From: Alicyclobacillus fastidiosus
Lineage (GTDB): Bacteria; Bacillota; Bacilli; Alicyclobacillales; Alicyclobacillaceae
Direction: 5' to 3'
NCBI RefSeq assembly: GCF_026651875.1
Contig: NZ_CP104067.1
Location: forward strand, 2,170,001 to 2,234,000
DNA length: 64,000 nucleotides
Below are positions 52,597 through 61,116 of this stretch, piece by piece; the stretch's first letter is position 1; each line of letters opens with the position of its first letter. The notes beneath the pieces were generated by a model that was given only the letters and a program-made list of their open reading frames with translations, had not been told where the DNA came from and searched no databases. The position numbers and the translations under genes were made by a program.

Positions 52597-52634
52597 ACGA
52601 AGAGACGGCGAAAGCCGTCTCTTCGTATTTTTTG
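52597..52634 (+). terminator. Terminator after the SDR gene
   Basis: Perfect 13-bp stem ACGAAGAGACGGC / GCCGTCTCTTCGT with a GAAA tetraloop and ATTTTTTG, about 150 bases past the SDR stop. A frame between (MYRINETIFVIVV...) crosses the hairpin and is not accepted as a gene. Confidence 0.9.
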
Positions 52635-52769
52635 ATTCCCTTATTGTTGAGTAGTTGCACAACATCACGGGTGAAAAGCGGTGGACGAGGTTAAATTAGG
52701 ACGGATAGTGCGAGGAACGCATATTCGTGACTGTTAAGCAATGACGATGGAATCGGTGAGGTGAACGGA

Positions 52770-54158
52770 TTGAGTACCCGACAGACGGTTGGAACAAATT
52801 TAGGTTTCGTCACACTCGTATCGGTTGTTGCGGCGATTGGCGGTTTGTTGTTCGGTTATGACACTGCCGTGATTTCAGGTGCCATTGTATTTATGCAGCA
52901 GAAGTTTCACTTAGGTCCTGGCATGCAGGGATGGGCTGTGTCCTGCTTGATGATCGGTGCCATCGTGGGGGCCGGGTGTGCCGGTGTGCTCAGTGATCGA
53001 TTTGGGCGAAAAAAGATGTTGATCATCGCAGGAATTCTGTTTGCAATTGGGTCTATCGGCTCCGCGGTGCCGCCTACCATATCCCAGTTTGTCATCGCTC
53101 GGATTATCGGCGGAGTGGGAATTGGTATCTCCTCGACGTTAGTGCCGCTCTATATCGCTGAAATCGCCCCGGCCAAACACCGCGGAAGTCTGGTGTCTTT
53201 GAACCAGTTAGCGGTCGTCATTGGCATTTCCGCTATTTACTTCGTGAATATGTGGGTAGCGAACATGGGGTCTTTGGCGTGGGATATCTCATCGGCGTGG
53301 CGATGGATGTTTGGGCTCGGAGTTGTACCCGGCTGTGTGTTTATCTTCTTACTGGTGTTTGTCCCAGAGAGTCCCCGTTGGTTGGAAAAGCAGGGTATGG
53401 GCGATAAGGCGCTTCGCGTATTGGCTCGGATCAACGGCACTGATAGGGCTGAGGCGGAGCTTTCCGAAATCCGGGAAACCTTACAAAACGAATCGGAAAA
53501 CCTCGGATTGTTGTTCAGACCTGGATTCAGAATCGCACTTGTCGTAGGCATCGTCTTGGCTATCCTGCAACAGGTCACAGGAATTAACGCCATCATGTAC
53601 TACGCCCCTGAGATCTTTAAACACACCGGCGCGGGGACGAATGCTTCCCTCATCGAAACGGTGATCACGGGCGCCGACAACCTCGTGTTCACACTTGTAT
53701 CGCTTTGGTTGATCGATCGGGTTGGACGCAAGGTCTTGCTCCTAATTGGCTCGGCGGTGATGACTGTTAGCCTCGCCGTCGTCGGTTACGCGTTTCACAC
53801 GGGACAGACCGCAGGATATCTGGTTCTTGTGTTCATCCTGCTGTTTGTCGCCGCCTTTGCCGTTTCCTTTGGTCCGATTGTATGGCTTGTGATGGCAGAG
53901 ATTTTCCCGACACGGATTCGTGGACGTGCCACGGCCATCGCGTCTGTCGCATTGTGGGCCGCCGACTACGCCGTGTCCCAGTCGTTCCCGGTTCTCCTCA
54001 ACAGCGTCGGCGTCGCCAGTACTTTCTGGACGTTTGGCATCTTGAGCCTTGTGGCGTTTGTCTTCACGATGGCGCTTGTTCCCGAAACAAAGGGAAAATC
54101 GCTCGAGGAGATCGAGCGTTCTTGGGGCAGAGGGAATTTGCGGACTCCAGCAAAATGA
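52770..54158 (+). CDS. MFS sugar porter, copy 2
   Basis: 462 residues, same family and very close to the copy at 38350-39729: GFVTLVSVVAAIGGLLFGYD, DRFGRKKMLIIAG, PESPRWLEKQGMGDK, QQVTGINAIMYYAPEIFKHT, PETKGKSLEEIE. I choose TTG 52770 because GAGGTGA lies 5 bases upstream; GTG 52761 is also in frame. Own terminator follows. Two such porters suggest growth on several plant sugars or polyols. Confidence 0.92.
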   Translation: MSTRQTVGTNLGFVTLVSVVAAIGGLLFGYDTAVISGAIVFMQQKFHLGPGMQGWAVSCLMIGAIVGAGCAGVLSDRFGRKKMLIIAGILFAIGSIGSAVPPTISQFVIARIIGGVGIGISSTLVPLYIAEIAPAKHRGSLVSLNQLAVVIGISAIYFVNMWVANMGSLAWDISSAWRWMFGLGVVPGCVFIFLLVFVPESPRWLEKQGMGDKALRVLARINGTDRAEAELSEIRETLQNESENLGLLFRPGFRIALVVGIVLAILQQVTGINAIMYYAPEIFKHTGAGTNASLIETVITGADNLVFTLVSLWLIDRVGRKVLLLIGSAVMTVSLAVVGYAFHTGQTAGYLVLVFILLFVAAFAVSFGPIVWLVMAEIFPTRIRGRATAIASVALWAADYAVSQSFPVLLNSVGVASTFWTFGILSLVAFVFTMALVPETKGKSLEEIERSWGRGNLRTPAK

Positions 54159-54174
54159 CGAATTCGGGGAAGTC

Positions 54175-54212
54175 ACAAAGGGGCTGCTCGCAACAACGAA
54201 CAGCCCCTTTGT
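54175..54212 (+). terminator. Terminator of sugar porter 2
   Basis: Perfect 12-bp stem ACAAAGGGGCTG / CAGCCCCTTTGT with TTTGTCC at the 3' end, 16 bases past the stop. Confidence 0.75.
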
Positions 54213-54316
54213 CCTACTCTCAAATCCCTTCGTTATCTGGATTCATATGTCTCTGGCGTAAGTTTCCATCGTTCATACACGCTCGTTACATGTGCGCAGA
54301 TGGCCGCGGCGATAGG

Positions 54317-54652
54317 TTAAAAACCTGGCTGGTCGGATGTCACACCGGTCGTATGCGTATCTAGATAAGCGTTCAGATGCGTTCGGATCTGTCGAGCTAC
54401 ACTGTCTTGCGTCGCCGATATTTTATAATGGTCCCCATCGACGTCTGTGGTAAATTGCCCGATGTTGCACCGCTCTAAATAGGAACCAATGTCATCCGGT
54501 GATTCCACTTGTCTTAAGAGGGTCTTGTGCCCGACAAACTGGTTATTCAAGTAAACGCTGTATTGCCCGTGGGCTCTTGGCAGGTTCACCTCGTCACCGC
54601 CTGCGCGAGCAAACGGCAAAGCGTGCGATCCGGCGTTTTGTAACTCGTCCAT
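54317..54652 (-). CDS. Hypothetical small protein
   Basis: 111 residues starting MDELQNAGSHALPFARAGG after GAGGAGG, a strong site. Central segment GQYSVYLNNQFVGHKTLLRQ then DDIGSYLERCNIG and a C-terminal DGDHYKISATQDSVARQIRTH. Mixed alpha/beta, no signal peptide, one Cys. Family not recognised. Confidence 0.65.
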   Translation of the reverse strand: MDELQNAGSHALPFARAGGDEVNLPRAHGQYSVYLNNQFVGHKTLLRQVESPDDIGSYLERCNIGQFTTDVDGDHYKISATQDSVARQIRTHLNAYLDTHTTGVTSDQPGF

Positions 54653-54824
54653 CGATAGTTTCCTCCTCTGGCGTCTGTACACCTAAATTCTCCGAATGTA
54701 CAGTCGTCCATGTATTGAGTAGTGCAGGGCTGTTGCACGAAATTTGTCATCCTTTGTACATGGCGCGAGGGTGGGCAAAGGTGTACCCTTGTCCTTACAT
54801 TGTTCTGCAAGTGGAGGTTGTAAG

Positions 54825-55025
54825 ATGGCTAGATGTCCAAAATGCGGTACTGGAAAATTTGGGATTGATGAAGTGCAATTAGAGGGTGACAATCGGAAGA
54901 TTGTTGTGATTGTGTGTGCCGGATGTGACACCTTGCTGTCCATCGTGCATCCGCAATTTAACTATTATCCTCAACTAGACGACATTCTTGAGACGCTAAA
55001 GGGGATAGAGAAGAAGTTAAAATAA
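54825..55025 (+). CDS. Small zinc-ribbon protein
   Basis: 66 residues starting MARCPKCGTGKFGID after GGAGGTTG. CPKC and VCAGC (residues 4-7 and ~34-37) form a zinc ribbon, followed by a helix (LDDILETLKGIEKKLK). Could bind nucleic acid or a protein partner; function unknown. Separated by about 80 bases from the next small gene. Confidence 0.72.
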   Translation: MARCPKCGTGKFGIDEVQLEGDNRKIVVIVCAGCDTLLSIVHPQFNYYPQLDDILETLKGIEKKLK

Positions 55026-55104
55026 ATGGGGGTCGTCGAACAGTTTGGCGCACTTTGGAATGAATCGTCCGCTTCAAGCAAACAGTGAAGAGGGAGGCGG
55101 TTTT

Positions 55105-55365
55105 GTGAAAGTGGGGCAGACAAATATTTTTCGGGCCGAGGTTCACGGAGAGTATTTACGGACGGCGACGGTGACGCAGTTGAATGACGGCAATTATCTG
55201 GCTAGTGTCCGAGTGACGCCGATGGTGATCACGCAGACCGGATTTATTGACGATACGCTTGGCGACTTTGTGACGTTGCAAGACGCGCAGGAATTTGTGA
55301 ATAGAACGTGGGACGAGAAGTTTCTAACCGACTCGACGGAGCTCTCCGATTCTGACAGCGTCTAG
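55105..55365 (+). CDS. Hypothetical acidic protein
   Basis: 86 residues from GTG 55105 after GGGAGGCGG. It reads VGQTNIFRAEVHGEYLRTAT, then LNDGNYLASVRVTPMVITQ and an acidic tail (STELSDSDSV). The strand-rich N-terminal part resembles small beta-barrel DUFs but no family was recognised. An in-frame extension from 55045 lacks a ribosome site. Confidence 0.62.
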   Translation: MKVGQTNIFRAEVHGEYLRTATVTQLNDGNYLASVRVTPMVITQTGFIDDTLGDFVTLQDAQEFVNRTWDEKFLTDSTELSDSDSV

Positions 55366-55653
55366 ACAAGGACGGCTCAGGCAGGCGCACAAGGGCTTGT
55401 ATCGCGACGACACACTTTATTTGTAAAGCACAACCACGGCTCGGTTGTGCTTTGCGAATTGCATGGACCTAATCACGGTGTGTCCGATGCGCCGTGGTCC
55501 AAGTGCGCACGCGGCGGATCTACATAGACTGCATTCATATCATTTGGCCATACGCGCGGGGGCACCCCTTACGCGTCGTGGCCCGAGTCATTGGATAGCG
55601 CTTTCGCAGGAGGAGATGACGCAACTGAGCCACCTATGATCTCCGTGAGCTGT

Positions 55654-55983
55654 TTAAGTGGCACACCCACGTCGGCCAACGGCGAAAGGATGGTATCGCG
55701 AGGACGGAGGGGGCCACTTTGAAATCCGATTGACACACGGATTAAATCGCAACGCGCGCGGCCAGTGTCTTTCTATAGCGACAAAGGTGCGCCAGGCTAT
55801 CCGGCACTTTGATAGTTTGGCTCGTAAGCGGTAAAATTCGGAGGTTCCGTGCGAAGCGCCGCCCAGTAACACGTACTTTGAGTCGCCGGCGGCCCCTATG
55901 AAGGTGCCAAAAATCGGACTCGCCGACGAGATGACATTGAACATCGCGGCCGACAGGGGAACACGATGTGTTCGAGACGCCAA
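55654..55983 (-). pseudogene. Erythromycin-esterase-family protein fragment
   Basis: The minus-strand frame reads FGTFIGAAGDSKYVLLGGAS, HGTSEFYRLRAKLSK and FVAIERHWPRALRFNPCVNR. This matches the start of the EreA/B-like family (LLGEASHGTxEFYxxRA...FxAVEGDWPDxxRVNRY), but the catalytic LGEASHG Glu is Gly here and EGDWPD is eroded. Only ~90 of ~400 residues remain. Clear dead remnant. Confidence 0.75.
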
Positions 55984-56363
55984 ACTGGCTTTTGAATACG
56001 CCCATACTTGGGGGAGGCCTATGCGGCCCGCGTCTGGCCCGAACGCTTGTGCGTCCTCCAGGCGCGATTGACAACGCGCATCGCCAATTGTTCGTCTTTG
56101 ATAGTGGCCACAATGGCAGCGCTGAACGTTTTAAAGAATTCTAGTTGGGTCACAGTAATCATCCACCTTCGACCAGTTTCGTTGAATTCATCATAGTACG
56201 AACAAGTGTTCTCATCAAGCTCTTTCTCTGGCGAAGTCGATCTTTTTTTGCGACGTAGAGATTTCTAAGTTGTTCCTGCCGGGCATGCTGATAGATGGAC
56301 GACCCGTATGGAGTAGGTTTCAGGTGAACGCTGGTCTCGACCGACAGGAGTGGAAACAACTGC
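55984..56363. other. Gene-poor stretch
   Basis: 380 bases. A 68-codon minus-strand frame (56159-56365) is open and basic, but it has no ribosome site and overlaps the next gene start. Nothing else recognised. Confidence 0.35.
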
Positions 56364-57089
56364 ATGGATACTGAAGCAAGGTCTCGAGTCTACAAGAAGC
56401 GCAGACACGGTAGAGACCGGTCCTCGTATGCGGGCGCGCCGCGCAGAACAGGGAGCATGGTCTCAAGCGCCGTCATCATCCTGGTATTTGCGTTGCTCAT
56501 CGTACTGTTTTTTCGGCTTGACCGCGCCGACGCACTCTCGAGGGTGATTCAATCGACCGGACTGCTCGGAATCCTCATTGCCGTAGTGCTTATGGCGGTT
56601 CTGAGCATTCTCCCTTTGCCTTCGGAATTTCTGATGATCGTGATCATGAAAATCTTCGGTCCATGGTGGGGGATACTACTCAGCTGGATAGGTACCATGA
56701 CCGCGGCGATAGTGACGTTTTTGCTCGCCCGCCACTTTGGCAGAAGACTGCTGAGCCACTTTATCTCCGAGGACCGGTTCGGACAGATCTCGAATTGGAT
56801 TGGCAACCGCGGAATCTCCGGGTTGATTATGGTTCGAATCATTCCGTTTCCTTTTATCGTCGTGAATTATGCCGCTGGGGTGTTGAAAAGCATCCGCCTG
56901 CGCGACTTCATATGGACTTCGGCGGTTGGTGGAATCCCCTATTACATCGGGGCGGCCCTGGTGTTCTTAGGCGTGTCCAAGCGCTATCTCACCTGGCTCA
57001 TCGTCGGTGGTGTCGCACTCGTCGTCGTCTGGATCGCAGGGTATTTGTTCAACCGTCACGTCCAGTGGATCAAGCGTTTTCTCCACTGA
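56364..57089 (+). CDS. TVP38/TMEM64 (VTT-domain) membrane protein
   Basis: 241 residues. After a basic N-terminus come a first helix (SAVIILVFALLIVLFF), then the VTT (SNARE-associated) core: SILPLPSEFLMIVIMKIFGP, WWGILLSWIGTMTAAIVTFL, the ARHFGRRLLSHF loop and MVRIIPFPFIVVNYAAGV, typical of TVP38/DedA-like proteins. These move lipids or small solutes across the membrane. AGGAGTGG precedes ATG 56364. Confidence 0.85.
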   Translation: MDTEARSRVYKKRRHGRDRSSYAGAPRRTGSMVSSAVIILVFALLIVLFFRLDRADALSRVIQSTGLLGILIAVVLMAVLSILPLPSEFLMIVIMKIFGPWWGILLSWIGTMTAAIVTFLLARHFGRRLLSHFISEDRFGQISNWIGNRGISGLIMVRIIPFPFIVVNYAAGVLKSIRLRDFIWTSAVGGIPYYIGAALVFLGVSKRYLTWLIVGGVALVVVWIAGYLFNRHVQWIKRFLH

Positions 57090-57617
57090 CGTACTCGACT
57101 TGCCCGCGGGTGCGCTGCCGTAGGGGAGGCTCAGTGGCTGTCGACGAGCATCGCGGTCAAAAGGGCTGCACTCTCCGCCACAAGCGGAAAACAGAAATAT
57201 AAAAATAGGGAGGGTGGGAGAAGCTGATCGATGCGAGTGTGGGAACGCCGGTGGGTGCGGTTCCACGCTTCCCACGAGACGACCTCGTACCTTTCTCGCC
57301 TTTTGCGGTGGATGACGACAGACGTAAACATTCGCTCAACTCCCGTCTGTTACCCATTTTATTTCGGCAGGCGTTGTACACATGTCAGTCCCCGATAAAT
57401 TTGTGTGCCCCAAAAGTGGCTGACGCTTGGCAGCGTGCAATGAGACAAAAAAGGGGCTCTGCACAGTCCCTCGCGCAGAGCACACATCAAGTAGGTGCAG
57501 TTTCCGTCGGGCCGACCGGCCCTCCCACAGGTGAATGGTATAGCACGTTAAGAAAACCATATCACATCGCAACCGCAAAGGGACGCTTGATTCTATGTTT
57601 CATAAACGCGTTGTTGC
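57090..57617. other. Gene-free stretch
   Basis: About 530 bases. Several short frames on both strands, none with a ribosome site, motif or consistent coding pattern. No clear hairpin with T-run. Confidence 0.4.
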
Positions 57618-57866
57618 CTACTGGTTGGCTTTCCAAAGTTTGATCACCTTGTCGAATGGCGGCAATCCCTGTTTGAGTCGCTCTTCAAACAGCGTTCGTT
57701 TGCAAACCACACCGCGAGATGCCGTCTTTGAGTGGCGCACCGTCTCCATGTACCTGACACCCGCTGGACACCGGATGGGACAGACTTCGCACACGTTGGA
57801 GGTCACCAGGGGCCACTGCTTTTGCCGTGGGGAATCCGAATATTTTGCCTTTTTTACTGGGGCCAT
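57618..57866 (-). CDS. Cys-rich hypothetical protein
   Basis: 82 residues from ATG 57866 after GGTGGAG. Residues 22-57 carry CEVCPIRCPAGVRYMET and then GVVCKRTLFEERLKQG: four cysteines (C-x2-C-x3-C and a later C) that could bind zinc or an Fe-S cluster. The frame has clean coding character and stop. Family not recognised. Divergent from the MFS gene. Confidence 0.6.
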   Translation of the reverse strand: MAPVKKAKYSDSPRQKQWPLVTSNVCEVCPIRCPAGVRYMETVRHSKTASRGVVCKRTLFEERLKQGLPPFDKVIKLWKANQ

Positions 57867-58020
57867 AGCAAATCACGCTCCACCGATAATTGGACACCGT
57901 ACAACGTATGCGAGATCGCCGTGGTCGGTGCGTTAAGGACAAGATGTCGCGCGCACACCATCGCAACTTGTCATTGCCAAGGGGAAAGCAGTCGTTCATA
58001 TTAGTCGATGGGTGATGTGA

Positions 58021-59220
58021 ATGATGAATCGGCGGATTATCTTTACGCTGTCGTTTGGCCATTTGGCGAACGACTTTCTCATCAACGTATTTACAGCTAT
58101 CCTCCCGTTGCTGGTCATCGACTTTCATCTGTCATATGGCCAGGTAGGCGTTCTCACGATGGCCTCAAACGTGGCTTCGTCGTTGGTGCAACCGGTGTTT
58201 GGGTGGATATCGGACAAAAAGGGCATGCCGTGGCTGCTAGGACTGAGCGCCTTGGCTCTCTCGCTGGGGTTGTTGTGCGTCGAATTCGCACCGTCGTTCA
58301 TCTGGCTGATCCCAGCAGTCGTCCTCAACGGTATCGGATCGGCAGCATTTCACCCCGACGCCAGCAGAGCCGTATTCTTCGCGGCAGCTGACAAGCGTGG
58401 TGCGGCACAGTCGATTTTTCAAGTGGGCGGGAACCTTGGGCTCGCCATCTCGGCTATCGCACTGCGCTTTCTCCAGGGTGTCGGGCTCTCAGGTATCGCC
58501 TGGCTGATGATACCGGGCGTCGTCTCAAGTGCCTTGCTGTTTTCTCTGACAAAGTGGTTTGCCGCTCGGCTTGCGGAGGGGGCCAGGCAAAAACAGTCGG
58601 TTCCCACGGCGTCTATCCCGGCGCGCCCGTCGAAATTGGGATTGTCGCTCCTCGTCTTTATCGTGACCGTTCGCTCGTGGATCGTGTCTGGGTTTTCCAC
58701 GTTCGTTCCGCTGTACGTCATGGCCGAGTTCGGCGTAACGGCCCGGCACGTCTGGATTTATACCTTTGTGTTCCTGGTCTTTGGCGCCATTGGGACGTTG
58801 GCGGGTGGGCCGATGGCGGACAGGTTCGGGCAGAGAAACGTCATTCGGCTCTCGATGGTGGTCTCAACGCCGCTTGCAGTGCTGATGCCGTATATCCCGC
58901 GCGATCTGGTTTTAGTGGATTTGGCCCTGGTCGGGTTTTTCTTGCTGTCGACGTTTGCCGTGACTGTGATTTACGGGCAGGGGATGTTGCCGAACAACAT
59001 TGCGATGGTTTCCGGCTTGCTCATCGGTTTCGCGGGGGGAATCGCCGGCTTGGGGATCATGCTCGTCGGCCATATCGCAGACGAGTATTCACTGCATGTG
59101 GCTTTAAAGTGGATTGTTTGGCTGATGCCGGCAGCAGCGTTGTGCACGTTGGCTCTGCCTGTCGATGCCGCGCGCCTTCGCCAACGGATACCGACTGCGC
59201 TGGGGGTTACGCCACGTTAA
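58021..59220 (+). CDS. MFS transporter, fosmidomycin-resistance (Fsr)-like
   Basis: 399 residues, 12 helices. The first helix reads LSFGHLANDFLINVFTAILP and loop 2-3 is GWISDKKGMPWLL, both typical of Fsr exporters; helix 5 has GSAAFHPDASRAVFFAA and QSIFQVGGNLG. Probably a drug or metabolite exporter. The ATG follows GGTGATGTGA, a modest site; MM start, so 58024 is equally likely. Confidence 0.87.
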   Translation: MMNRRIIFTLSFGHLANDFLINVFTAILPLLVIDFHLSYGQVGVLTMASNVASSLVQPVFGWISDKKGMPWLLGLSALALSLGLLCVEFAPSFIWLIPAVVLNGIGSAAFHPDASRAVFFAAADKRGAAQSIFQVGGNLGLAISAIALRFLQGVGLSGIAWLMIPGVVSSALLFSLTKWFAARLAEGARQKQSVPTASIPARPSKLGLSLLVFIVTVRSWIVSGFSTFVPLYVMAEFGVTARHVWIYTFVFLVFGAIGTLAGGPMADRFGQRNVIRLSMVVSTPLAVLMPYIPRDLVLVDLALVGFFLLSTFAVTVIYGQGMLPNNIAMVSGLLIGFAGGIAGLGIMLVGHIADEYSLHVALKWIVWLMPAAALCTLALPVDAARLRQRIPTALGVTPR

Positions 59221-59289
59221 TTGGCGGACACACTCCGCCGGCTGCGAAGTCCTTGGAGGGCCTTGTGAGCAAAGGGCTAATACAGTCCA

Positions 59290-59315
59290 AAAAAATGGCC
59301 GCCATCACGGCGGCC
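59290..59315 (-). terminator. Terminator between convergent genes
   Basis: GGCCGCC / GGCGGCC with a 5-base loop; on the minus strand it runs into ATTTTTTTGG, so it ends the DUF1284 gene, 50 bases past its stop. Confidence 0.8.
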
Positions 59316-59364
59316 CAAAGGGTAAAGGGAAATTGTGTCCCATTCATTTTAACACAATACTGAA

Positions 59365-59829
59365 TTATCGCGATAGTGCGTTAATTAAATAAAGTCCTTC
59401 TCCTCGATGGACTCGACGAACGCCTTCTTCGCACACGCCGTAGCCGCGCCAGGAGCAGGTGCTGCAGATGCGGGCGATATCCTCTGGCACGACGTGGTCG
59501 CGAATGCGTCGTTCCACTTCGGACCAGCGAATCCTTTGGCCGACTTCCACGCCAATTGTCTGTAGGATAGCGGCATCGCGTTCAAAGATGTGCGGATCTT
59601 CACAGTGACAGATCTGCTGCCTCGGGAACTTGGCGCACAAGTCGTCTGGGCCATGAACGATGAGGACCCATGACTCCGGGTTCTCGCGCAGGTGCTGATG
59701 CACCTGCGTCATATTCGCCACATATTCTTCGGAATACCCCATCCCGCGATAGCCGAGCAGGCAAAACAGATGGTGCCCGCGCAAACGGTACGTTTCGTGT
59801 TGTTCGGTCACGGCGATGCACACCCCCAT
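59365..59829 (-). CDS. DUF1284-domain protein
   Basis: 154 residues. DUF1284 opens with YRLRGHHLFCLLGYRGMGYS, then EYVANMTQVHQHL, and ends with ARICSTCSWRGYGVCEEG. Cysteines in HLFC, CHCEDP, CSTC and VCEEG are well placed for an Fe-S cluster or zinc, but function is unknown. ATG 59829 follows GAGGACTG; GTG seven codons later has GGGGGTG before it and is an alternative start. Confidence 0.85.
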   Translation of the reverse strand: MGVCIAVTEQHETYRLRGHHLFCLLGYRGMGYSEEYVANMTQVHQHLRENPESWVLIVHGPDDLCAKFPRQQICHCEDPHIFERDAAILQTIGVEVGQRIRWSEVERRIRDHVVPEDIARICSTCSWRGYGVCEEGVRRVHRGEGLYLINALSR

Positions 59830-60003
59830 TGGTTTTTCAGTCCTCGAAGACCTTCGAAGATCGGTTTTAGCAGCTCGTTAAGCGGTGTACAGAAATGATA
59901 ACATAGAGGGGACGACCGGGTGACCGAGGACATCCTTTTTATGGATCTTGTAATTTAACGGGTATGATGGACGTTGAAGCACAGAAGGGCAGGGTTGGCG
60001 TCG

Positions 60004-60225
60004 ATGAAGAAGTCATACCACTGTTGTGCAACGTGTCGGCACTTTCGCATCGGACGCGAGGCGGGCCGCGTGGATATCCGTTGCGATCGGTTAGGCTATG
60101 CGACAAAATCGCACTATCAGTTTTCGTGTTGGAACCCGCGTGTCGATATCGTGGAGAAAATGCGCAGACAGTCACAGGACACGAGCGTGAGAACTGCAGG
60201 GAGGGACGACAGTGCTAGCACTTAA
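60004..60225 (+). CDS. Small Cys-rich protein
   Basis: 73 residues from ATG 60004: MKKSYHCCATCRHF, then VDIRCDRLGYATKSHYQFSC, W and a basic tail. Five Cys (CC-x2-C, RC, FSC) suggest a zinc finger; short proteins of this layout occur next to many bacillar genes. It overlaps the flavin reductase gene by 14 bases, so they are translationally linked. Confidence 0.7.
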   Translation: MKKSYHCCATCRHFRIGREAGRVDIRCDRLGYATKSHYQFSCWNPRVDIVEKMRRQSQDTSVRTAGRDDSAST

Positions 60226-60817
60226 TCCAGACGAGATGAGTCCACGAGACAACTATAAATTTCTCATCGGCAGCATCATCCCACGGCCGGTGGCGTTTGT
60301 CACGACGAAGGCTGAGGACGGCACGCTCAACGCGGCCCCGTTTAGTTATTTCAACATCGTCTCTGCGACGCCGCCGATGATCTCGGTTTCCGTGCAGCGA
60401 CAGAACGGCGTTCAAAAGGATACCGCGCGGAATGCGTCATTTTCCAAACAGTTTGTGGTTCACATCTGCGACGAGGAGAACGTGGAAAAGGTCAACGCGA
60501 CGGCCGCTTCGCTCAGGCCCAACGAAAGTGAAATTGAGCGTGTCGGGTTGACGCCTGTCGTAAGTACGGTCGTCGACGTTCCAGGCGTTCGCGAGGCAAA
60601 AATTCGAATGGAGTGCGTCCTCGAACACGCCTTGGCGCTTGGGGGCAGTACACCTTCCTGCGATTTGCTCATCGGGCGGATTGTCCAATACCACGTAGAG
60701 GAGTCGTTGTACGAGGGCGGCCGGGTGAATCCACACGGATTGAATCCTGTGGCGCGGCTGGCTGGCAACGACTACGTTACACTGGGGAACATCTTCACAA
60801 TCGCTAGGCCCAAGTGA
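60212..60817 (+). CDS. Flavin reductase / flavoredoxin-family protein
   Basis: 201 residues, split-barrel FMN-binding fold. Segments SIIPRPVAFVTTKAEDGTLN, NAAPFSYFNIVSATPPMISV, and later DLLIGRIVQYHVEESLY, FNPVARL-like LNPVARLAGNDY are typical. It may reduce flavin with NAD(P)H or shuttle electrons. GTG 60212 follows GGGAGGGAC. Own terminator. Confidence 0.9.
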   Translation: MLALNPDEMSPRDNYKFLIGSIIPRPVAFVTTKAEDGTLNAAPFSYFNIVSATPPMISVSVQRQNGVQKDTARNASFSKQFVVHICDEENVEKVNATAASLRPNESEIERVGLTPVVSTVVDVPGVREAKIRMECVLEHALALGGSTPSCDLLIGRIVQYHVEESLYEGGRVNPHGLNPVARLAGNDYVTLGNIFTIARPK

Positions 60818-60839
60818 GGCGATTATAAAAATATAACGA

Positions 60840-60886
60840 CGAAAAGTTGTTCTGTTTCTCTATATACAGACGACTTTTCGTTTGTT
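60840..60886 (+). terminator. Terminator of flavin reductase gene
   Basis: CGAAAAGT-TGT...ACGACTTTTCG long stem with minor mismatches, then TTTGTT, 25 bases past the stop. Confidence 0.7.
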
Positions 60887-61116
60887 AGAATGGCGGCAAT
60901 ACAGATTTGTTCGACCATTATCCTACTTCTTACAAATACACTCGGCATCTGCACGCTATTGGCAATCGGCCGTAGCGTCCCACGTAGTTCTCGAATAAGA
61001 TCTCACCAAGGCTCTGTCACTTGCATAAGGAGATTCGTAATTTTGAGGAATGTGGTTCTATCGGGTAAATACCGAGTTTATTGATTTGGATAATTGGTCT
61101 TGGGAGGCCCGAAGAT

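Noticed and set aside
56159..56365. 68-codon basic minus-strand frame
   Set aside because: No ribosome site, overlaps the start of the TVP38-type gene and matches no family known to me.
58554..59363. 269-codon plus frame inside the Fsr-like gene
   Set aside because: Alternative frame of a clear MFS gene; composition is Gly/Arg/Cys-biased and it has no start site.
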